Shown here piece by piece: positions 8,158 to 12,213 of a stretch of 12,213 nt of DNA. Position 1 is the stretch's first letter, and each line of letters opens with the position of its first letter. The stretch spans positions 1-12,213 of the forward strand of contig SKQI01000008.1 of the NCBI GenBank assembly GCA_007119095.1. Reading direction: 5' to 3'. The DNA comes from Wenzhouxiangella sp. Lineage in GTDB: Bacteria; Pseudomonadota; Gammaproteobacteria; Xanthomonadales; Wenzhouxiangellaceae. The notes beneath the pieces were generated by a model. That model was not told the DNA's origin and did not search any database. It saw nothing but the letters and a program-made list of their open reading frames with translations. Both the position numbers and the translations under genes were made by a program.

Positions 8158-8682
8158 TCAGCCCTCCTCGCCGTCTTTGTCGTCGGCCGGTTTGGGTGCC
8201 GAGGTCAGCGACTTCAGCAACTCCGGATCGTTGATCGCATTGGAAATGAGTTCTTCTGCGCCTGACTTCCCGTCCATGTAGGTAACCAGGTTGGCCAACT
8301 GGGTCCGAGCCTCAAGCAGCTTCCGCAGGGGTTCAACCTTGCGTGCGACAGCGGCCGGCGAAAAATCGTCCATGCTTTCGAAAGTCAGATCCACGCTCAA
8401 CTCACCTTCGTCGTCGCTCAGCGTGTTCTTGACCCGAAAGGCCGCGCGAGGCTTCATCGCCTTCATGCGGTCATCGAAATTGTCCATGTCAAATTCGAGG
8501 AACTTGCGCTGATCGATTGGCGGCAAGGGGTCTTCCTGCTTGCCGGCCAGATCCGCCATGATGCCCATGACAAAGGGGATCTGCATCTTCTTCTCGGCGC
8601 CATAAAGCTCCACGTCGTACTCGATCTGAACGCGCGGCGCGCGGTTACGCGCAATGAATTTCTGTCTGCTTTCCTTGGCCAC
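8158..8682 (-). CDS. tssB: TssB, small T6SS contractile sheath subunit (GTG start)
   Basis: Small sheath subunit that forms an obligate heterodimer with TssC. In TagJ-containing systems it is the reported TagJ partner. It has 174 residues. Conserved segments are APRVQIEYDVELYGAEKK (15-32), LPFVMG-type IPFVMGIMADLAG (35-47), DQRKFLEFDMDNFDDRMKAM (57-76), the DLTFESMDDFSPAAVAR stretch, and a LEARTQLANLVTYMDGK helix. The C-terminal 15 residues are Asp/Glu/Lys-rich. Initiation is at GTG 8682: no ATG is near the conserved N-terminus, and an AAGGAG lies 7 nt upstream (8690-8695). It follows tssA by 55 bp and leads tssC by 3 bp. A GTG start on an abundant sheath protein, next to an ATG-started tssC, may help balance their dosage. 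Confidence 0.97.
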   Translation of the reverse strand: MAKESRQKFIARNRAPRVQIEYDVELYGAEKKMQIPFVMGIMADLAGKQEDPLPPIDQRKFLEFDMDNFDDRMKAMKPRAAFRVKNTLSDDEGELSVDLTFESMDDFSPAAVARKVEPLRKLLEARTQLANLVTYMDGKSGAEELISNAINDPELLKSLTSAPKPADDKDGEEG

Positions 8683-8689
8683 TTTCCCG

Positions 8690-8695
8690 CTCCTT
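8690..8695 (-). promoter_or_regulatory. Ribosome binding site of tssB, supports the GTG start
   Basis: AAGGAG on the minus strand with a 7-nt spacer to the GTG at 8682. This supports the non-ATG start of tssB. Confidence 0.7.
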
Positions 8696-8737
8696 CGTCA
8701 GTTGCCGAGTCTGTTGAACCCGGTATTGGTTGGTCGT

Positions 8738-9787
8738 TTATTTTTCCTTCTTGCTTCCCGAGATCATCTCGATCTGCTTGAGACCATCGGGGGCAAGATC
8801 CTTGAGAATGGACATGAAATCCTGGGACACCAGACGTTTGGCCCGTTGCATCAACAACGGAATTGGGCTAGACGGCTCGTGCTTGTTGAAATACTCGCTG
8901 ATCCGGTCCAGGGCCTTGATCACGTCGTCTCGGCTGTTGATCTCACCCGGAACGGCCGCAGGCAGTGGTGGTGCGGCCTGACCTTCCGGTGACGCCGCGG
9001 CGGCCGCGGCGTCGCCAGCGCCTGCCGCCACAATGCCGCGACGCTCCAGCGCCTCTTGAACGACTGGTCTAACATCGCGACACAGGCGAACGATTTCAGC
9101 CAGCGATAGCTGATCGGCCGCGGTTACTTTCTCGTTGAATAAGGCCTCGATGGCGCTGGCCTGCTCTATGGCATGATCCAGATGCGCGAGGGTCTGCTTG
9201 AGGACATCGACATCTACATCCATCAACGCCTGGTTGATTGTCGCCGCCTGGGGGGCCTTCTCACCGTCTGGCACTTCGAGATGATCAGTGGCAATCAGAT
9301 AGTCGCGCAGGGTGAATCGTCCGATGGCCGGTGACGCAACCAGTTCACATCGGCGCGCCAGCTTGATGAACCCATCCAAAGTACCGAGCTCGCCCAGCGT
9401 GTGCATGCGCTCGGTCGCGTCTCCATCTTCTTCGATCAGCGGATCGAGCTCTTCCCAGTAGGCATCGAGAAGCGCGCGAATCAGGGCCAGTGCACCAGCC
9501 AGCCCAGCCAGACCTTCGCGGACAGTCAGCGCCTTGGTCAAAAGGACGACTACGCGCAAGGATTTGGCTTGGTCGAACAGGGCCTCGCTTTTTTCTCGAA
9601 CGGCGCGCCAGTCAGGCTCTTCGGCCGGAATGACCTCATCACCCATGACGTGCTCTTCGCGACCCTGGGCCAGGCGCTGAAGCTCGCCGAACTCAGGGGT
9701 AAACACGAAGTCATCCAGGCCCTCGCCGCATGGGTGCTCCTCCGAAACCGGCTTGAGCAATCGCTCAATATCCAGAACATCGCTCAT
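8738..9787 (-). CDS. tssA: TssA (TssA1-like), T6SS assembly and cap protein
   Basis: Assembly factor that primes baseplate and sheath growth and stays at the growing end of the sheath. It has 349 residues. The ImpA_N-type N-terminal region includes LLKPVSEEHPCGEGLDD (10-26), the EVIPAEEPDWRAVREKSEALF segment (51-71), KSLRVVVLLTKALTVREGLA, and DAYWEELDPLIEEDGDATER. A middle helical part is followed by an Ala/Pro linker (about 255-285), then a short C-terminal domain ending VIKALDRISEYFNKHEPSSP and LLMQRAKRLVSQDFMSILKD. This layout matches the short TssA1 class. The ATG at 9787 was chosen over an in-frame GTG at 9796 because MSDVLDIERLL is the usual beginning. The ribosome site is weak (GGGGTG, 8 nt upstream). 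It is the first gene of the large operon. The linker DNA contains a perfect 10-bp hairpin (8991-9013). Confidence 0.95.
   Translation of the reverse strand: MSDVLDIERLLKPVSEEHPCGEGLDDFVFTPEFGELQRLAQGREEHVMGDEVIPAEEPDWRAVREKSEALFDQAKSLRVVVLLTKALTVREGLAGLAGALALIRALLDAYWEELDPLIEEDGDATERMHTLGELGTLDGFIKLARRCELVASPAIGRFTLRDYLIATDHLEVPDGEKAPQAATINQALMDVDVDVLKQTLAHLDHAIEQASAIEALFNEKVTAADQLSLAEIVRLCRDVRPVVQEALERRGIVAAGAGDAAAAAASPEGQAAPPLPAAVPGEINSRDDVIKALDRISEYFNKHEPSSPIPLLMQRAKRLVSQDFMSILKDLAPDGLKQIEMISGSKKEK
8991..9013. repeat. Perfect 10-bp inverted repeat inside tssA linker codons
   Basis: GACGCCGCGG and its exact reverse complement CCGCGGCGTC are separated by CGG. The repeat encodes the Asp-polyAla part of the TssA linker. 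As RNA it would form a very stable GC stem with a 3-nt loop. It may simply result from GCC/GCG alanine codons, or it may slow ribosomes between the two TssA domains. Confidence 0.7.
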
Positions 9788-9825
9788 TTCGAGCACACCC
9801 CGCCTGAAAATCCGAATGTCTCCGG

Positions 9826-9855
9826 ATCATACACCATCGCCTCGAGCGCAGGCAA
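9826..9855 (-). promoter_or_regulatory. Candidate sigma-70 promoter for the tssA operon
   Basis: On the minus strand, TTGCCT (9850-9855, 4 of 6 matches to the -35 consensus) is followed by an 18-bp spacer and then TATGAT (9826-9831, 5 of 6 matches to the -10 box). Transcription would begin near 9819, giving a leader of about 32 nt before the tssA ATG. It is the best match in the divergent gap and is placed correctly for the head of the nine-gene run tssA to clpV. I saw no clear sigma-54 site here. Confidence 0.45.
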
Positions 9856-9960
9856 AAAACGTGACGCAGAGCACTGTTTTGGTAGTTGTCGTGTCATATC
9901 CAGAGCTAATCGCTTTTTGGAAATCATGTATCCCTCGATGAAATAAAACGGAAACCGGGA

Positions 9961-9966
9961 TAGAAT
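9961..9966 (+). promoter_or_regulatory. Candidate -10 box for the plus-strand small gene
   Basis: TAGAAT (5 of 6 matches to the -10 consensus) lies 27 bp upstream of the ATG at 9994. No convincing -35 box stands at 15-18 bp spacing, so any promoter here is weak or needs an activator. Confidence 0.25.
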
Positions 9967-9993
9967 TCGGCCACTCTCTTTGGAAAAATTCGA

Positions 9994-10260
9994 ATGCCTA
10001 GAATCAAGGAAGTCGAATTCTGGAGCTTTCTGGACGCTCTCCAGCGCGCATCCGACAGCGGACAAAAGATCGAGCCCCTCGACAAGGACGCATGGAAGAC
10101 GTATCTGAAGGAAAAACGGATGAGCGAGCCGATGATGGAAGAGTTCGCCAAATCCCGCTTCATGACGTTCAGCAAAGTCATTATCGAAGACGATAGCGAA
10201 TGGAGCGGCTTCTATATGTATTCGGTCGATGACGAAGGCGCGCTCAAGTGGGACCCGTGA
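9994..10260 (+). CDS. Unrecognised 88-residue acidic protein between the two T6SS blocks
   Basis: I do not recognise this protein. It has 88 residues and no signal peptide, membrane segment or cysteine. It carries 19 acidic against 13 basic residues, and four tryptophans. The sequence looks like a compact, mainly helical soluble domain: VEFWSFLDALQRA, then KDAWKTYLKEKRMSEPMMEE, ending in a hydrophobic/acidic stretch FSKVIIEDDSEWSGFYMYSV and DDEGALKWDP. Mixed codon choice and balanced composition argue that it is real. G+C by hand count is about 52 percent, somewhat below the T6SS genes. The ribosome site is weak (TGGAAAA). It is the only plus-strand gene, divergent from tssA and overlapping the end of pppA by 49 bp. 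It could be a regulator, an adaptor, an immunity-like protein or an unrelated passenger; nothing in the sequence decides between these. ATG 9994 is the only good start. Confidence 0.65.
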   Translation: MPRIKEVEFWSFLDALQRASDSGQKIEPLDKDAWKTYLKEKRMSEPMMEEFAKSRFMTFSKVIIEDDSEWSGFYMYSVDDEGALKWDP

Positions 10261-10976
10261 ACGCGCACACACACCGCGGTGCAGTTGTCCCTTGATCCGT
10301 TTTCCAGCGCTTCATCCACAATCGCTTCGGCCGGAGAGGTATCGGATTGCAGCAGCTCCTCGAGACGCTCGCTAGCGATCGAACCGCTAACCCCATCCGA
10401 GCACAAGATCCAGCTGTCGCCAGGCCTCGCCTCCATAACCAGACTGTCCAGGCAAAGGCTTTCGCATGCACCAACAGCGCGGGTTATCGCGTCATTGCCA
10501 GGCCTGGAATAGTCCGGCGGACGTCCGGTGGCTCGCGCCAGTTCCTGCGCGTAACTGTGATCATCGGTCACCTGTCGAAAGCTTTGACCGCGCAAACGAT
10601 AGATGCGACTGTCTCCCGCCCAGATGACAACGGCGCGTCCGGAGTGCAACAAAAGCACTACAACGGTCGCCCCGATCTGACCAAGCTGGTGAGTTCTCGA
10701 ATAGCCCCAGAGATGTCGATTACAGTCAAGCAGGCAGCGCTTGATGGTTGTCACCGATTCGCCAAGTCGTTCAGACAAGTCCGTTGCGGCCAGTTGACGA
10801 ATAATCCATTGCGATGCGTAGTCGCCGGCCAGATGCCCGCCCATGCCATCGCAGACCGCCCAGAGACATCGGTCGGGCTGCTCCAGATAGGCGTCCTCAT
10901 TGCGCTGGCGGTAATAGCCCTGGTGAGTGAAGGCGCTACTCTCCAGTCGAACGAGACTGCCCTCAGTCGTGGCCAT
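10212..10976 (-). CDS. pppA: PppA-like PP2C serine/threonine phosphatase of T6SS
   Basis: Metal-dependent protein phosphatase. In P. aeruginosa H1, PppA removes the phosphate placed by PpkA on Fha1, which damps or resets T6SS firing. It has 254 residues. PP2C motifs are all present: RNED (25-28), DGMGGH (43-48), GATVVVLLL (102-110), AGDSRIYRLRG (120-130), TDDHS (137-141), ITRAVG (164-169), CSDGVSG (192-198), and RDNCTAVCVRV (229-239). Their aspartates should bind the two metals. The ATG at 10976 overlaps the tagF end by 14 bp. The frame stays open for 37 more codons upstream, but these lie within tagF and look nothing like PP2C. After V239 an extra 15-residue Ser-rich tail runs antisense to the plus-strand gene. 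Partner kinase PpkA is not in the window. Confidence 0.93.
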   Translation of the reverse strand: MATTEGSLVRLESSAFTHQGYYRQRNEDAYLEQPDRCLWAVCDGMGGHLAGDYASQWIIRQLAATDLSERLGESVTTIKRCLLDCNRHLWGYSRTHQLGQIGATVVVLLLHSGRAVVIWAGDSRIYRLRGQSFRQVTDDHSYAQELARATGRPPDYSRPGNDAITRAVGACESLCLDSLVMEARPGDSWILCSDGVSGSIASERLEELLQSDTSPAEAIVDEALENGSRDNCTAVCVRVHGSHLSAPSSSTEYI

Positions 10977-11736
10977 GATCCGCCTGCGCTCCGTCAACAG
11001 GAGGCTCCCTGAATTCACTGCCAATCTGGCCGGCGAAGCTCCAGCCGCTGTTGCTGAAGCTGCCATCAAGCAGGGCAGTAAAGGCACTGGCTGGCGGCAT
11101 CCCCTCTGCCAGCAACAAGGAAGCAGGAATACGATCTGAACCCTGAGTCCACCAAACCGACACAGCAGGCATCAACTCGGCAAAAGCATCATCGGCCATC
11201 ACACCAAGTAAATCATTGGTACTGACGTCCGCCCCCAAACGATAATGCCGAGACATCTGCCCCAGGCCCACCCACTCTTCCCCACGCTCATGAACAAGCC
11301 GAGACCGTCGCACCAGGGGCAGCTCTTGCAGCCGGCCCTCCAGGCCGTCTGGCTCAAATGCATCATCGAGACAGTCCAACGCCAATCCCTGAGCTGCCCC
11401 GAACCACGCCTGGCATCGGTGCATCGCACTGATCGGAGGACAGTCACCGGCATTGACCATCACCGAAAACGGAAAGTAGCGCCCGACCCGGTCAACGCTG
11501 GGAATCAGCACACCCAACCAGGTTGATTGGTCAAGCGTCCCTGAACCAACTGCAAAGTTCCAGACCGGACTGACCATGTAATAGTCAATCCATGCATCGG
11601 TCAGGTGCTCACGGCTGGCACTGATCCCCTCCTGCAACCACTCGTCCCAGTTGGCGACCATGCTGCCACTCAGGGAGCGAGTGATGAAATCACCCAGCCT
11701 GGGGATCTTCCCGTAACAGCCAGAACTAGCCGTCAT
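10963..11736 (-). CDS. tagF: TagF (ImpM/SciT family), T6SS post-translational repressor
   Basis: Cytoplasmic negative regulator of assembly. In P. aeruginosa and Agrobacterium, TagF acts on the FHA-protein branch to hold the system off. It has 257 residues. Family motifs are CYGKIPRLGDFITR (7-20), WDEWLQEGI (30-38), DAWIDYYMVSPVWNFAVG (47-64), and the LGVLIPSVDRVGRYFPFSVM stretch (74-93). Later come WWTQGSDRIPASLLLAEGMP and FTALLDGSF. The open frame reaches a TTG at 11763, but the ATG at 11736 lies 8 nt from AAGGA and directly precedes the conserved YGKIPRLGDF, so I use it. It stands 54 bp after tssM and overlaps pppA by 14 bp. In Agrobacterium the two are fused as TagF-PppA; here they are separate but coupled. 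Confidence 0.95.
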   Translation of the reverse strand: MTASSGCYGKIPRLGDFITRSLSGSMVANWDEWLQEGISASREHLTDAWIDYYMVSPVWNFAVGSGTLDQSTWLGVLIPSVDRVGRYFPFSVMVNAGDCPPISAMHRCQAWFGAAQGLALDCLDDAFEPDGLEGRLQELPLVRRSRLVHERGEEWVGLGQMSRHYRLGADVSTNDLLGVMADDAFAELMPAVSVWWTQGSDRIPASLLLAEGMPPASAFTALLDGSFSNSGWSFAGQIGSEFREPPVDGAQADHGHD

Positions 11737-11757
11737 TCCCTCATTCCTTACCTGCCT

Positions 11758-11774
11758 TGTCAATTCATATGACA
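11758..11774. repeat. TGTCA-N7-TGACA inverted repeat in the tssM-tagF gap
   Basis: A perfect 5-bp inverted repeat with 12-bp centre-to-centre spacing lies in the 54-bp gap between tssM and tagF. The minus strand also holds a consensus TTGACA here, but without a good -10 box at the right distance. It could be an operator half-site pair or chance. Confidence 0.2.
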
Positions 11775-11790
11775 GTGATAAGACGATTGG

Positions 11791-12213
11791 CTACAGCGCC
11801 GACGGGCACTGGAAGCGCTGGATCAGATCGGTGGTCAACGGATTGACCAATGCGTGCGAGCGGACTTCATAGCGCGCGCTGCGCCCCGCCATCTCGAAAT
11901 TGACGATCATGCTCTCCGGCGTCGACCCAGGCTGACTGCGGAACTGCTCAAAGAACCGGAACAATGCCCATGGACCATCGGCCGAAGCGGCTGACCGCCC
12001 ACTGGTCGCGGGCGGATCGAATTGCAGGCGCACGCCGGTCGCTCCGCCAGGATCAGGCCAGCGCACGGTCGTGAACCGCACGGGCCCGTGAAAATACTCC
12101 ACCGACTGCTCACCGATCCGCAACGACAGCCGATTGATCGACTGATCCATTTCATCCGGCCTGAAATCAAGCTGGACTACCGGACGTTGCCCGCCTTCGG
12201 GGAAAAACGCATC
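11791..12213 (-). CDS. tssM: TssM (IcmF family), C-terminal part only
   Basis: TssM is the large inner-membrane protein (usually 1100-1300 residues) that spans the periplasm and joins TssL to the TssJ lipoprotein in the membrane complex. Only the last 141 codons are here, open to the right edge. They match the periplasmic C-terminal domain well: FFPEGGQRPVVQLDFRPDE, then MDQSINRLSLRIGEQSVEY with FHGPVR, TVRWPDPGG, DGPWALFRFFEQF, and the ending HALVNPLTTDLIQRFQCPSAL. The ending usually reads NPF; here it is NPL, a mild change. The stop is TAG at 11791. Its gene is probably the tail of an operon that also carries tagF and pppA. Confidence 0.95.
   Translation of the reverse strand, partial: DAFFPEGGQRPVVQLDFRPDEMDQSINRLSLRIGEQSVEYFHGPVRFTTVRWPDPGGATGVRLQFDPPATSGRSAASADGPWALFRFFEQFRSQPGSTPESMIVNFEMAGRSARYEVRSHALVNPLTTDLIQRFQCPSAL

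Noticed and set aside
9401..9946. Plus-strand ORF of 181 codons
   Set aside because: Mostly antisense to tssA and then runs through the divergent promoter gap; no family features.
9784..10272. Minus-strand ORF of 162 codons spanning the gap and the small plus gene
   Set aside because: Its first two-thirds are antisense to the better-supported plus-strand gene. Only the last 47 codons are considered, as a possible leader ORF.
10272..10281. CACCGCGGTG palindrome as a terminator between pppA and the small gene
   Set aside because: No loop, no T-tract, and it lies within the coding sequence of the conserved pppA C-terminus.
10347..11012. Plus-strand ORF of 221 codons
   Set aside because: Antisense to pppA, which has every PP2C motif.
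10977..11087. 37-codon N-terminal extension of pppA
   Set aside because: It lies wholly inside tagF and is Ala/Leu-rich without PP2C similarity; the ATG at 10976 matches the family start.

Overview
The window is an interior slice of a type VI secretion system (T6SS) locus. It is very probably chromosomal and from a gammaproteobacterium or a close relative, but the species cannot be named from the sequence. G+C is high-50s percent in the lines I counted. Core proteins, above all Hcp, resemble the Pseudomonas aeruginosa H1-T6SS type as I remember it, and the tagJ gene fits that class. Every gene except one small one is on the minus strand, so transcription runs from high to low coordinates.

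Right block (about 10212-12213, minus strand): the last 141 codons of tssM (inner-membrane IcmF-like protein, cut by the window edge), then tagF, then the PP2C phosphatase gene pppA, which overlaps tagF by 14 bp. TagF and PppA are the post-translational brake module of H1-like systems. The kinase PpkA, the FHA protein and TssJ/K/L are not visible and may lie to the right.

Middle (about 9788-10260): a plus-strand 88-codon gene of unrecognised function sits between the two minus-strand blocks. It is divergent from tssA and its 3' end overlaps the 3' end of pppA by 49 bp. This overlap matches exactly the 15-residue tail that follows the conserved PP2C core, which looks like an insertion or rearrangement scar. 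The roughly 206-bp gap between it and tssA holds a plausible sigma-70 promoter for the big operon.

Left block (1-9787, minus strand): tssA, tssB, tssC, hcp, tagJ, tssE, tssF, tssG and tssH (clpV, cut at the left edge before its second AAA+ domain). The genes are closely packed or overlapping, apart from an 84-bp gap before hcp and a 72-bp gap after it. The gap after hcp holds a strong GC hairpin that may set the level of Hcp relative to downstream genes. TssA caps and primes assembly. TssB and TssC form the contractile sheath, Hcp the inner tube, and TssE, TssF and TssG the baseplate. TagJ is a sheath/ClpV accessory protein, and ClpV recycles the contracted sheath. No VgrG, PAAR protein or recognisable effector is in the window. 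No RNA genes, CRISPR arrays, insertion sequences or prophage genes were seen.
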